This document shows, piece after piece, positions 29,545-38,964 of a DNA stretch of 64,000 bases (position 1 is the first letter of the stretch; each line of letters starts with the position of its first letter). The position numbers were made by a program, and so were the translations under genes. Below the pieces are notes generated by a model. It had not been told where the DNA came from. It saw only the letters and a list, made by a program, of their open reading frames with translations, and made no database searches. The DNA is from Dyadobacter alkalitolerans DSM 23607 (GTDB lineage Bacteria; Bacteroidota; Bacteroidia; Cytophagales; Spirosomataceae). Location of the stretch: NCBI RefSeq assembly GCF_000428845.1, contig NZ_AUAS01000007.1, positions 62,001-126,000 on the forward strand, given 5' to 3'.

Positions 29545-30639
29545 TCAATGTCCGTGATCTGCATGGCTGTGCTCTTCAATGGCACTTCCGATGTACATGG
29601 ACGACAAAAGGGTAAAGATAAATGCCTGAATAAACGCCACCATGATCTCGATAAAGTTAAGGAACAAGGCGAAAAGCGAAATAACAGGAGCGATCACAAT
29701 GCTTTGGAAAATAAAGATCAGACCGAAAAGACTCAAAAGGATAATGTGACCTGCTGTCATGTTGGCGAACAACCGGACCATGAGAGAGAAAGGCTTCATA
29801 AACACGCCTACGATCTCAACCGGAATCATAATCAGCAACAATGGAATAGGAACGCCATCAGGCTTCACAAGGTGTTTGTAATAATTACCATTTGCGTTCA
29901 AGTGCACAACAATGAATGTCAGCACAGCAAGCGTCATTGTAACAGCAATGTTACCCGTCACGTTGGCCGATCCTGGAAGCAAACCCAGAATGTTGTTTAC
30001 CAATATAAAGAAGAACAATGTAAGCAGGTAAGGAAGGTATTTTTCGTATTTAGGGCCCACATTTGGCTTCACAACGTCATCGCGGATGAAAAGGATAATA
30101 ACCTCCATGGCGGACTGGAAACCTTTCGGCGCCTTGCCTTTGCTGTTTTTGTAATAACCTGCAATGCTGGTGAAGATCAGGATCAGGATCACCGCGCTCA
30201 GCATCATGGATGCTACGTTCTTGGTGATCGAGAAATCATAAACAACGCGGGACTCGTCAACAGGGACAATTGTCTCAGCATCACCGTGAACGAGGTGATA
30301 ACCATTGTATTCGTGGTGCTCGTTGTGGAAGTTCGAAGATGAGAAAACTTCAATTCCGCGATCTGCTGAATAAAGAATTACAGGAAGCGGAAGAACCACG
30401 CCATGCGTGATTTCCCACTCATGGGAATCAGCAATGTGGTGCATGATCATCTGACCAATATTGAACTCCTCTTCTGACTCTTCAAGATTATGTTCAATTT
30501 TATGCTCTTGCTCATTAATGCCTTCAACCAACTTTTCAGCCTCGTGCTGGGTAGGTTCGTCCGCCCTTGCAGGAACATTCAAAAGGCAGGTTGCCGCAAC
30601 CAGGGCAGTAGTAAAAAACAGTCTCAAATGGGTGTACAT
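29545..30639 (-). CDS. atpB: F1Fo ATP synthase subunit a
   Basis: The 364-residue protein is longer than most a subunits. It has a signal-peptide-like N-terminus (1-26, ending ARA) and about 110 extra residues that are acidic and histidine-rich. Then come five to six membrane helices. The essential arginine is in PFSLMVRLFANMTAGH near residue 290. The last 10 residues are again histidine-rich. The long exported N-terminus is common in Bacteroidota a subunits. It precedes atpE by 44 bases. Confidence 0.95.
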   Translation of the reverse strand: MYTHLRLFFTTALVAATCLLNVPARADEPTQHEAEKLVEGINEQEHKIEHNLEESEEEFNIGQMIMHHIADSHEWEITHGVVLPLPVILYSADRGIEVFSSSNFHNEHHEYNGYHLVHGDAETIVPVDESRVVYDFSITKNVASMMLSAVILILIFTSIAGYYKNSKGKAPKGFQSAMEVIILFIRDDVVKPNVGPKYEKYLPYLLTLFFFILVNNILGLLPGSANVTGNIAVTMTLAVLTFIVVHLNANGNYYKHLVKPDGVPIPLLLIMIPVEIVGVFMKPFSLMVRLFANMTAGHIILLSLFGLIFIFQSIVIAPVISLFALFLNFIEIMVAFIQAFIFTLLSSMYIGSAIEEHSHADHGH

Positions 30640-30663
30640 AAAGGCTTGAAATGCTATGCTTTG

Positions 30664-31023
30664 TCAATTGCGGCGCAAGTTACGATACAAACCATATATT
30701 TCAAAGCATGTATAAAATAAATAGAGTGCAAAAAAGTTGATGATAAATAAGAATGAATCACTTAGCCCTTTGAACAAAAATAATGCAATGAAAATCAAGC
30801 TGAGAATGATCCTTCCGACGATGACTGCAATGTAAAAAGTGACGAATTTTTCACGGTTGTTTCGAAACCCGATCTCCATCAGGCGATGTGCGAAAAATGA
30901 GAGCCCGAAGAAGAATACCAGAATGTACCATATATAGGGGTGCAAAAAGCGGTCGAAGTGAAAATGTTGAGCAAGGAAAAATGCAATTCCGATAATGATA
31001 GTAGCAGCAACTGTCCGTAACAT
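30664..31023 (-). CDS. four-helix membrane protein in the AtpI position
   Basis: The 119-residue protein has four hydrophobic helices (about 5-20, 30-46, 62-82, 88-108) and a basic C-terminal tail. I do not recognise a conserved motif. It sits between the AtpZ-like gene and atpB, exactly where AtpI, the c-ring assembly helper and Mg2+ or Ca2+ transport candidate, is found in many bacteria. A role in ATP synthase assembly is an inference from position and topology only. Confidence 0.6.
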   Translation of the reverse strand: MLRTVAATIIIGIAFFLAQHFHFDRFLHPYIWYILVFFFGLSFFAHRLMEIGFRNNREKFVTFYIAVIVGRIILSLIFIALFLFKGLSDSFLFIINFFALYLFYTCFEIYGLYRNLRRN

Positions 31024-31044
31024 TAGAGGCGCTTTAAGTGCAAT

Positions 31045-31293
31045 CTATTTTTTTGTAAAACCTTTGATCAACATATACAATGAACCTGCAATGGACAGCA
31101 GCGACAGCACCAGCGTCCACACAGGAACATCATTTTGCTGCCATTCGTCGAGCTTATAGCCCCCGTAAGTGAAGATCAGAATGGTCCCGAGCATTTGGGT
31201 GGCCATGCCGGAATATTTCAGGGAACCCGAAGATTGTTTTTGCAGCGCCCTTTTACGCTCGTCCTTCGCCGCATCATCATTGTTCGTTTCCAT
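31045..31293 (-). CDS. AtpZ/AtpI-like small membrane protein
   Basis: The 82-residue protein has a charged N-terminus and two membrane helices separated by a short polar turn (GGYKLDEWQQND). This matches the AtpZ/AtpI family of two-helix proteins encoded at the head of atp operons. It is the first gene of the local atp cluster, 21 bases before the next. It diverges from the PorW/SprE gene. Confidence 0.8.
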   Translation of the reverse strand: METNNDDAAKDERKRALQKQSSGSLKYSGMATQMLGTILIFTYGGYKLDEWQQNDVPVWTLVLSLLSIAGSLYMLIKGFTKK

Positions 31294-31379
31294 GTAGTTG
31301 CCGGATTATATAAGGCAAAATTGCTCCAAATTTTACAATTGCGCTTATCTTCGATACGTAATTATTTAAATTACCGTTT

Positions 31380-31387
31380 TAGATTTG
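31380..31387 (+). promoter_or_regulatory. possible -7 box for the porW/sprE gene
   Basis: TAGATTTG fits TAnnTTTG and lies 38 bases before the GTG start chosen for the lipoprotein gene. No good TTTG is seen at -33. The box supports a start downstream of it. Confidence 0.4.
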
Positions 31388-31425
31388 CTTATAAGAAGAC
31401 CAAAGACATCCCTAACTTCATATTT

Positions 31426-33627
31426 GTGACCAACCGTTTTGCCCTCTACATCTGCCGCACAGCCCTTTCACTAACCATGATCAGTTTGGTGGCAGCTTGT
31501 TCGCAGTTCAGTACAAAGCCTGCCGCAGTCGGTTTCCACAATCTTTCCGCACATTACAACGCCTATTTCATCGCCGAGCAGGGACTTGCCGAAGCGGAGT
31601 TTCAGATGAATAAGGCTTACAAAGAAAACTATAACGAATTGCTGCCCATCCTCCTGCCCATGGATTCGGTGCTTTCCCTGCCGGTAAAGCCGCAGTTGCA
31701 GGACGCAATCAAAAAGGCATCCATCGTGGCCGAAAAGCACCAGAATAGTAAATGGGTTGACAACAGTTATATTGTCCTGGGCAAATCGAGATTATATCTC
31801 GGCGAATGGGCCGACGGACTTGAAGCATTGCGTTATGTATATGCAAATGGCAAAGACGAAAATGACAAGAACAATGCGCTAATCCTGCTTATGCGGGCTT
31901 ACATTATCAGAAAGGATTTTTCCAATGCACTGGGTGTGGCCGAATATTTAAGCCAGCAGCCGCTCAGCAAAGCATCGACCCGTGAATTTTATCTTACCAA
32001 AGCTTACCTGCACCAGCAAAACGGAGAATATCTGACTTCCGTGGCGATCCTGGAAGAGGCATTTCCGCTCCTTAAAAAATCTACCGAAACAGCCCGTATC
32101 CACTTCGCGGCAGCGCAGATGTACGACCGTCTGGGGCAGTACGCCTTGGCGAATAAGCATTATAAAAGTGTAAGCAAAAATCGCCCGGGTTATGATCTGG
32201 GGTTTTATTCTTCCATGAACTCGCTTCAAAATGAAGTTGTGCTGAACCCGAAGAAAGATTTGGATGATGTGGGTTTTGATAAAATGCTTCGTGATCGCAA
32301 GAATGCAGACTTGAATGACAAGATTTACTTTACGATGGGTTTGCTGGCTGAGCATAGGAAGCAGATCCCGGAGGCGATCAGTTATTTGCAAAAGGCCGTT
32401 GCAGCTTCAAAAGGCGCGAATATGGAGCAAAAGGCTTACAGTTATTTGCAACTCGCGCGGATTAACTACGAGTCGTTGGAAAAATTTGAATTGTCAAAAG
32501 CATATTATGATAGCGCGCTAACCATTCTGCCGCAGCAAGCACCTGAATACAAGCTTGTTTCAGAGAGAAAGAGGGCCCTGGATGAATTTGTAAAGCATTA
32601 TAGCGTAGTAAATACAGAAGACAGTTTGCAAAAGCTGGCGCAGATGAACCCTGCCGCGCTTGACAACCGGATAGACGCTATTATTGAAGCGCAGGAAACC
32701 GCAAGAAAGGAGCAGGAGGCAAAGGAAAGAAAAGCAATGTTGGCGGCTCAGAACACGAATGTTCAAAGTGTCCAAAACCCGCTGATCAATGGTGGAGAAC
32801 GCAGGTGGGAGCTTTACGATCCGGCACTGATTAATCAAGGACGGACGGAGTTTAAAAGAACCTGGGGTAACCGTCCTTTGGAAGACGACTGGCGTAGAAG
32901 CAGCCGGCAAATGCGCTCACTGGCCGGTAATGATCCGAATGCACCCGACTCACTTGCTGCACAAGCAGAAGTGGTCGCCGATAACAGTCTGAAAAGAGGC
33001 ACACCGGAGTGGGACGCATTGCATGCTTCTTTGAAACAAAATATTCCTTTAACAGAACGCCAGATGGCCGAATCTCAAAAGAAAAAGGAGGACGCACTTT
33101 ATAATCTGGGCAAGATTTACCGGTTCGATTTACAGGAATCGCAGCGGTCTATCAACACATTCGAGCGCGTTCTGGCGGAATATCCCAAAACACAATACAA
33201 GGAAGAACTCTATTATCTGCTTTATCTGACCTATGAGGCTGATAATGATAAAGATACATGGAAAAACAAGCTTTTTACGGAATATCCGACTTCGACCTAT
33301 GCCAGGCTTGTTGGTAAGGCGTCGGACAGTAATGTGGCTGGTTCGGGAAACCCTGTGAAGGAATATGAAGCGGCTTATGCCCTTTATTCGAAAGGTGATT
33401 ATACCAAAGCACTTGATGATATTGAACAAAATCTTCCGGCTTACAAAGGCCACGCTATGGAGGACAAATTTGCGCTTTTACGCGTTTTCCTGATTGGAAA
33501 AGTGCGGGGCAAAGATGCTTATACACAGGCCATTGCTGAGTTCATGAGATTATACCCTTCCAGCATCTACCTTCCAAGGCTCAAAGAAATGCAAGAGCTC
33601 AATTCACTTTCCATGGGAAAGAGATAA
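31426..33627 (+). CDS. porW: type IX secretion lipoprotein PorW/SprE
   Basis: This large TPR-type protein begins, in my reading, at GTG 31426. That start gives a lipoprotein signal peptide ending in LVAAC, with the cysteine as lipid-attachment site at residue 25. The open frame extends to 31135, but that would overlap the AtpZ-like gene and bury the signal. The mature part starts with an AHYNAYF motif typical of the family and continues in tetratricopeptide helices through about residue 450. A disordered region follows, with more TPR-like helices at the C-terminus. PorW/SprE is needed for type IX secretion and gliding in related species. Family assignment rests on overall layout, not on a search. 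Confidence 0.72.
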   Translation: MTNRFALYICRTALSLTMISLVAACSQFSTKPAAVGFHNLSAHYNAYFIAEQGLAEAEFQMNKAYKENYNELLPILLPMDSVLSLPVKPQLQDAIKKASIVAEKHQNSKWVDNSYIVLGKSRLYLGEWADGLEALRYVYANGKDENDKNNALILLMRAYIIRKDFSNALGVAEYLSQQPLSKASTREFYLTKAYLHQQNGEYLTSVAILEEAFPLLKKSTETARIHFAAAQMYDRLGQYALANKHYKSVSKNRPGYDLGFYSSMNSLQNEVVLNPKKDLDDVGFDKMLRDRKNADLNDKIYFTMGLLAEHRKQIPEAISYLQKAVAASKGANMEQKAYSYLQLARINYESLEKFELSKAYYDSALTILPQQAPEYKLVSERKRALDEFVKHYSVVNTEDSLQKLAQMNPAALDNRIDAIIEAQETARKEQEAKERKAMLAAQNTNVQSVQNPLINGGERRWELYDPALINQGRTEFKRTWGNRPLEDDWRRSSRQMRSLAGNDPNAPDSLAAQAEVVADNSLKRGTPEWDALHASLKQNIPLTERQMAESQKKKEDALYNLGKIYRFDLQESQRSINTFERVLAEYPKTQYKEELYYLLYLTYEADNDKDTWKNKLFTEYPTSTYARLVGKASDSNVAGSGNPVKEYEAAYALYSKGDYTKALDDIEQNLPAYKGHAMEDKFALLRVFLIGKVRGKDAYTQAIAEFMRLYPSSIYLPRLKEMQELNSLSMGKR

Positions 33628-33640
33628 TTGGCCGAAATTG

Positions 33641-33648
33641 TATATTTG
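33641..33648 (+). promoter_or_regulatory. possible -7 box for the PBP1A gene
   Basis: TATATTTG fits TAnnTTTG, 30 bases before the ATG at 33679 and 13 bases after the previous stop. A matching -33 element is not clear. Confidence 0.4.
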
Positions 33649-33678
33649 TCTGTTTACAATTAATTAACTCCGTTTTAT

Positions 33679-35976
33679 ATGCTTGAATTCCAACCCGGAA
33701 AGTATCGCCGCACCATAATCCGTCTCTGGCGGACTATCGGAATTGGACTGGGTCTGTTTATACTTTACATTGTTGCAGTAAGCTTTAACTTTTTCTGGTT
33801 ATTCGGCGGAATGCCCGATTTGAAAACGCTTGAAAACCCTAAAAGTGAACTTGCATCCGAGCTGATCAGTGAAGATGGGAAGTCCTTGGGTAAATATTTC
33901 TTCGAAAACAGAACGCAGATTGATATTTCGCAAATTTCTCCCAATCTGATCGATGCATTGGTTGCTACTGAGGATGCGCGTTTTGTGAACCATTCAGGGA
34001 TAGATCCAAGAAGTTTGTTGCGTGTTTTCAAGGGTGTCGTTTCCGGGAATTCGAGTTCAGGCGGAGGAAGTACGCTGACGCAGCAGGTTGCCAAAAACCT
34101 TTTCAATACGCGTTCAGAGGAGTTTGAAGGCCTTTTAGGTAAAATACCCTTGGTAAGGATTGTGATTGCAAAGACCAAAGAGTGGATCCTGTCGGTGATC
34201 CTGGAAAGGAAGTATACCAAACAAGAGATCATGCAAATGTATCTGAACACCGTTTCGTTTGGTAATAACACCTACGGAATCAAGGTCGCTGCAAAGACTT
34301 ATTTCAATAAAGAGGCCTGGGATCTGAATGTGACAGAAGCTGCCTTGCTGGTTGGGATGCTGCAAAACCCGACGCTTTTCAACCCATTGCGCTTTCCTAC
34401 CAATGCTATGAACCGCAGAAATACGGTTTTGGCGCAAATGACCAAATACGATTACATTCCGAGAGAAGATTTTGAAAGATATAAGGAAAAGTCCCTAGGC
34501 ATCGATTTCAACGTAGAAGGCCATAATACAGGGTTAGCGCCTTATTTCCGGGAATCTATGCGGGGTTACCTGAAAAGCTGGGTGAAGATGTATAATGAGG
34601 AGCATGATACGAATTATGATCTGTACACCAGCGGTTTGCGCATTTATACGACCATTGATTCAAGAATGCAACGTTACCAGGAAGACGCACTGACCGAGCA
34701 TATGAAAGGACAGCAAAAGCTCTTCGACGAACACTGGAAAGGCCGTAATCCATGGTCATTTGATAACGGAAAAGAAATTCCTGGCTTCCTGACAACAGCT
34801 GCCCGCCGATCGCCGCATTTTATCTCATTGAAGCGTGACCTGGGAGAAGATGAAGCGTGGAAAATTATGCGTAAACCTTACAAGATGAAGGTTTTTTCAT
34901 GGAATGGCGAGAAGGAAGTGATGATGAGCCCGATTGATTCAATCGCTTATTACAAGCGGTTTTTGAGAGCGGGTATGATGTCAATGGATCCGCGAAATGG
35001 ACATGTGAAGGCTTGGGTTGGCGGCATCAATTTCAAATATTTTAAATACGACCACGTAAAGCAGGGATCGCGCCAGCCGGGTTCTACATTCAAGCCTTTT
35101 GTATACGTTTCGGCGTTGGACAAAAACTTCCTGACGCCTTGTGATCACGTAACGGACGCACCGGTTTATTTCGGCCCTTCCGACGGTGTGCCAGGTGGTT
35201 GGTCTCCTAAAAATTCCAATAATAAATACTCTTACCAGTCACTTTCACTGCGTCAGGCGTTGGGTAAGTCTGTGAACACCGTTAGTGCTTATCTGATAAA
35301 AATGGTGAAGGCCAAAACCGTGGCTGAGTATGCGCATAAGCTGGGCATTACGAGCAAGTTGCAGGAAGTTCCTTCACTTTGTCTTGGAATCAGTGATGTA
35401 TCGGTTTTTGAAATGGTAGGCGCTTACAGCGCGTTCGCCAACGGCGGTCACAGGACTGAGCCTATGACCATTCTCCGCATTGAAGACCGTTACGGCAACG
35501 TTTTGCAAGAATTTTTCCAAAAGCAAAATCAGGAAATCAGCGAGAATATGGCATATAATATGCTGTATCTGATGCGTGGAGCCGTGGAAGATCCGGGAGG
35601 AACAGCCGGAAGGTTGAGACAATACGGCGTAACAGAAGGCAACGAGATCGCGGCCAAAACCGGAACAACTTCCAATTATTCGGACGGTTGGTTCATGGGT
35701 ATGACGCAACATTTGGTGTCCGGGATCTGGGTAGGAGGAGAGGATCGCAGCATTCACTTCCGGACCATTGCTTACGGGCAGGGTGGTCGCATTGCCATGC
35801 CAGCCTGGGGAATGTTCATGCAGAAAGTTTACAAAGATCCTACGCTGGTCCAATACAGAAAAGAGCCTTTCAAAAAACCTGAAAATTACGTGCGGGAATG
35901 CGGCGGCGTGTCCACGGATAGCACCGACACATATGTTCCACCTTCCCGCTCAGACGACGAAGGCGTGTTGTTTTAA
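33679..35976 (+). CDS. class A penicillin-binding protein (PBP1A type)
   Basis: The 765-residue protein has one N-terminal membrane helix (about 16-38) and a GT51 transglycosylase domain with ATEDARFVNHSGID near residue 96 and GGSTLTQQVAKNLF near 129. A transpeptidase domain follows, with the serine in PGSTFKPF near 468, a GKSVNT motif near 530 and KTGTTSNYSDGWF near 660. It polymerises and cross-links peptidoglycan at the periplasmic face. Length and order are standard for PBP1A. It follows porW by 51 bases. Confidence 0.95.
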   Translation: MLEFQPGKYRRTIIRLWRTIGIGLGLFILYIVAVSFNFFWLFGGMPDLKTLENPKSELASELISEDGKSLGKYFFENRTQIDISQISPNLIDALVATEDARFVNHSGIDPRSLLRVFKGVVSGNSSSGGGSTLTQQVAKNLFNTRSEEFEGLLGKIPLVRIVIAKTKEWILSVILERKYTKQEIMQMYLNTVSFGNNTYGIKVAAKTYFNKEAWDLNVTEAALLVGMLQNPTLFNPLRFPTNAMNRRNTVLAQMTKYDYIPREDFERYKEKSLGIDFNVEGHNTGLAPYFRESMRGYLKSWVKMYNEEHDTNYDLYTSGLRIYTTIDSRMQRYQEDALTEHMKGQQKLFDEHWKGRNPWSFDNGKEIPGFLTTAARRSPHFISLKRDLGEDEAWKIMRKPYKMKVFSWNGEKEVMMSPIDSIAYYKRFLRAGMMSMDPRNGHVKAWVGGINFKYFKYDHVKQGSRQPGSTFKPFVYVSALDKNFLTPCDHVTDAPVYFGPSDGVPGGWSPKNSNNKYSYQSLSLRQALGKSVNTVSAYLIKMVKAKTVAEYAHKLGITSKLQEVPSLCLGISDVSVFEMVGAYSAFANGGHRTEPMTILRIEDRYGNVLQEFFQKQNQEISENMAYNMLYLMRGAVEDPGGTAGRLRQYGVTEGNEIAAKTGTTSNYSDGWFMGMTQHLVSGIWVGGEDRSIHFRTIAYGQGGRIAMPAWGMFMQKVYKDPTLVQYRKEPFKKPENYVRECGGVSTDSTDTYVPPSRSDDEGVLF

Positions 35977-35994
35977 TGGGTTAATGCACTGATC

Positions 35995-37128
35995 GTGAAC
36001 ATTCTCGTTGCCCCTGACAAATTTCGTGGCTCTCTTGAAGCAATTGACGTTTGCCGGGCAGTCAGCGAGGGTATTTTACTGGCCTATCCTCATGCGAATG
36101 TCACAACCATTCCACTAGCTGATGGCGGTGAGGGAACGGCGCAGATCCTGACACAGCAAGCGCAAGGTAAAACCATCCGCATCGAAGCGAATGATCCGCT
36201 AGGGCGTTCAATCACAGCTTCTTACGGCCTGTCTGGTGACGGGCAAACTGCCTACATTGAAATGGCGGCTGCGTCCGGTTTGGCATTGTTGTCTTCGGAA
36301 GAGCGCAATCCGTTGTTAACCAGCACGTACGGGACCGGTCAACTCATCAAAGATGCGTTGGGCCGGGGAGTTCAGCAAATTATTTTAGGCATAGGCGGAA
36401 GCGCCACGACCGACGGCGGCATCGGCATGGCGGAAGCATTGGGCTATCATTTTTATGATAAAAACAATGTGCAGTTGCCTGCAAGAGGTGAATCCATGCA
36501 TGAGGTCGCGCGCATTGACGGAACTGAAAAGGATTACCGTTTGAATGCTGTTTCTATTACGGTCGCCTGCGATGTTACCAACCCGCTTTACGGGCCAAAC
36601 GGCGCCGCACACATTTACGGTCCGCAAAAAGGTGCCGATCCCGACATGGTCGAATTGCTCGACAATGGCTTGAAAAATCTGAGTGAAATCGCTTCAAAAA
36701 CTTTTGAAAAGGACATTAGTAATCATCCGGGCGCAGGTGCTGCGGGTGGCTTAGGTGCAGGTTGCCTTTGGTTTTTAAATGCAGTCTTGAAAGACGGTGT
36801 GAGCATTGTTATTGAGCAAACGCACATTGCGGAGCGCATTAAAGATGCCGATCTGGTTATCACGGGCGAGGGTAAGGTTGACGAGCAGACATTGGCCGGC
36901 AAAGTGGTTAAAGGACTGGCCGATTTTTGCAGCATAAACCAGGTTCCGCTGGCTGTGGTTTGCGGCACTTTGCAGATCACGCCCGAGCAAGTGCGTGATG
37001 CTGGCATAACTTATGCAGTGTCCGTTTTGAACCGGCCTATGGATCTTAACCAGGCCCAGGCAGATGCTTTTGAGTTGGTTAAGGACGCAACTTTTCACCT
37101 TGTGCGGTTGTTTTTTTCAAATAGATAA
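35995..37128 (+). CDS. glycerate kinase
   Basis: The 377-residue protein belongs to the GlxK/GarK family of glycerate 2-kinases. It begins with NILVAPDKFRGSLEA and has IPLADGGEGTA near residue 39, LGIGGSATTDGGIGMAEALG near 131, HPGAGAAGGLGAGCLWFL near 243 and ITGEGKVDEQTLAGK near 287. It phosphorylates glycerate for entry into glycolysis. The start is GTG at 35995, 18 bases behind the PBP1A gene; no ATG fits the family N-terminus. uvrC follows 18 bases later. Confidence 0.92.
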   Translation: MNILVAPDKFRGSLEAIDVCRAVSEGILLAYPHANVTTIPLADGGEGTAQILTQQAQGKTIRIEANDPLGRSITASYGLSGDGQTAYIEMAAASGLALLSSEERNPLLTSTYGTGQLIKDALGRGVQQIILGIGGSATTDGGIGMAEALGYHFYDKNNVQLPARGESMHEVARIDGTEKDYRLNAVSITVACDVTNPLYGPNGAAHIYGPQKGADPDMVELLDNGLKNLSEIASKTFEKDISNHPGAGAAGGLGAGCLWFLNAVLKDGVSIVIEQTHIAERIKDADLVITGEGKVDEQTLAGKVVKGLADFCSINQVPLAVVCGTLQITPEQVRDAGITYAVSVLNRPMDLNQAQADAFELVKDATFHLVRLFFSNR

Positions 37129-37146
37129 GGTCCAGAAATTTATTCA

Positions 37147-38964
37147 ATGTCTGAATTCAATTATAAAGAAGAACTTTCAAAAATTCCGCTTGATCCCGGT
37201 GTATATCGCTATTTTGACGAGACCGGAGAAGTCATATATGTGGGTAAGGCGAAAAGCCTCAGAAGCCGGGTTTCGAGCTATTTCCTGAAATCCAATCAGC
37301 ATGACCGTAAAACCAAACGGCTCGTAAGTCAGATCCGCCGTATTGAATACACAATCGTTCACAGCGAATGGGACGCATTATTGCTTGAAAATCAGCTTAT
37401 CAAGCAATTGCAGCCGAAATTTAACATTCTCCTTAAAGACGATAAAACATACCCTTTCATATGCGTCACGCAGGAGCGCTTTCCGCGTGTGTACGTGACG
37501 CGCAATCTGGACAGGACCAAGGGCACTTTTTACGGGCCATTTGCCAGTTTGCGGACCATGCACACGCTCCTTGATATGTTCAGATCGCTTTACACGATAC
37601 GTTCGTGCCAGTTGCCGCTTTCGCAGGCGAACATTGTAGCAGGGAAATTCAAAGTTTGTCTGGAATATCACATTGGCAACTGCAAAGGCCCGTGTGAAGG
37701 GTTGCAGGACGAAGCCGAGTACAATGCGGAAATCGAACAGGTCCATAATATCCTGAAAGGCAATTTATCGCTGCCGCAACAATATTTTAAAGACAAAATG
37801 TTGAAAGCTGCCGAGCAAATGGAATTTGAAAAAGCACATTCCTGGAAAACGAAAATCGAAAGCCTTTCCAATTTTCAAAGCAAAGCCACTGTTACGAATC
37901 CGAAGATCGGGAACATTGATGTCCTGACCATCGTGTCCGATGAAGAAGCCGCGTATCTCAATTTTATGAAAATAAAACAGGGATATATGGTTGCTACACA
38001 GACCATTGAGGTGAAGAAAAAGCTCGATGAAAGCGATGCCGAGATCCTCGCATTAATGATCGTCGAAATGCGTTCCAAGTTTGGGGCCGAAGCCAAAGAG
38101 CTGATCTCGAACATTAAGCCCGACCTGGAAATGCGCCTGGAACTCACTGTCCCTCAGATAGGTGATAAAAAGAAGCTGCTCGATATGTCCATGAAAAATG
38201 TGATGTATTTCCGCCGTGATAAAGCCGAGCGCAGGGAAGTGGAAGCATCTGCGACTTCGTCCAAAAAGGACAGGATTCTGATCCGTTTAAAGGCAGATTT
38301 GCAATTAAAAACGCTCCCAAGGCACATTGAATGCTTCGATAACTCCAACATTCAGGGTACGAACCCGGTTGCGGCCATGGTGTGTTTCAAGGATGGGAAG
38401 CCGTCCAAAAAGGATTACAGGCATTTCAACATTAAGACCGTTATCGGGCCCAATGACTTTGCATCCATGAACGAGGTGGTAGGAAGGCGTTATCTCAGGC
38501 TGATTGCAGAAGAGCAGCCGCTGCCGGACCTGATCGTGGTCGATGGTGGAAAAGGTCAGCTTGGCGCTGCCTGTGATGCATTAAAAAACCTGGGTATATA
38601 TGGCCAGGTGCCCATTATCGGCATTGCTAAAAGATTGGAAGAGATCTACTTTCCGGAAGATTCCCTGCCGCTTTACATTGATAAAAAGTCTGAATCATTG
38701 AAGCTCATTCAGCAGATCCGCGATGAAGCACACCGGTTTGGGATCACGTTTCACAGGGATAAGAGAAGCAAAGCCAGCCTGATCAGTGAACTGGACGGTG
38801 TGGACGGCGTAGGTAAGGTTACGGCAGCGAAATTGCTGAAATTCTTCGGTTCTGTTCGTGGTATCCGCGAAAGTTCATTGGAACAGTTGGCGGGGCTCGT
38901 CGGACTTGACCGGGCGAAGAAGGTAAGGACTTACTTTGATGCTATGGCAGACAATGTTGAGTGA
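37147..38964 (+). CDS. uvrC: excinuclease ABC subunit C
   Basis: This 605-residue nucleotide excision repair nuclease makes the 3' and 5' cuts around a lesion. It has the GIY-YIG domain (PGVYRYFDE and VIYVGKAKSLRSRVSSYF near residues 18-45), a UVR motif near 225 (MEFEKAHSWKTKI) and the RNase H-like nuclease domain (ECFDNSNIQGTNPVAAMV near 396, VDGGKGQLGAA near 464). C-terminal helix-hairpin-helix repeats (LDGVDGVGKVTAAKLLKFF near 555) complete it. Its 3' end overlaps the convergent flavoprotein gene by 34 bases. Confidence 0.96.
   Translation: MSEFNYKEELSKIPLDPGVYRYFDETGEVIYVGKAKSLRSRVSSYFLKSNQHDRKTKRLVSQIRRIEYTIVHSEWDALLLENQLIKQLQPKFNILLKDDKTYPFICVTQERFPRVYVTRNLDRTKGTFYGPFASLRTMHTLLDMFRSLYTIRSCQLPLSQANIVAGKFKVCLEYHIGNCKGPCEGLQDEAEYNAEIEQVHNILKGNLSLPQQYFKDKMLKAAEQMEFEKAHSWKTKIESLSNFQSKATVTNPKIGNIDVLTIVSDEEAAYLNFMKIKQGYMVATQTIEVKKKLDESDAEILALMIVEMRSKFGAEAKELISNIKPDLEMRLELTVPQIGDKKKLLDMSMKNVMYFRRDKAERREVEASATSSKKDRILIRLKADLQLKTLPRHIECFDNSNIQGTNPVAAMVCFKDGKPSKKDYRHFNIKTVIGPNDFASMNEVVGRRYLRLIAEEQPLPDLIVVDGGKGQLGAACDALKNLGIYGQVPIIGIAKRLEEIYFPEDSLPLYIDKKSESLKLIQQIRDEAHRFGITFHRDKRSKASLISELDGVDGVGKVTAAKLLKFFGSVRGIRESSLEQLAGLVGLDRAKKVRTYFDAMADNVE

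Noticed and set aside
31135..31425. Upstream extension of the PorW/SprE reading frame
   Set aside because: It overlaps the AtpZ-like gene on the other strand and would place the lipoprotein signal peptide deep inside the protein; a TAnnTTTG box lies downstream of it at 31380.
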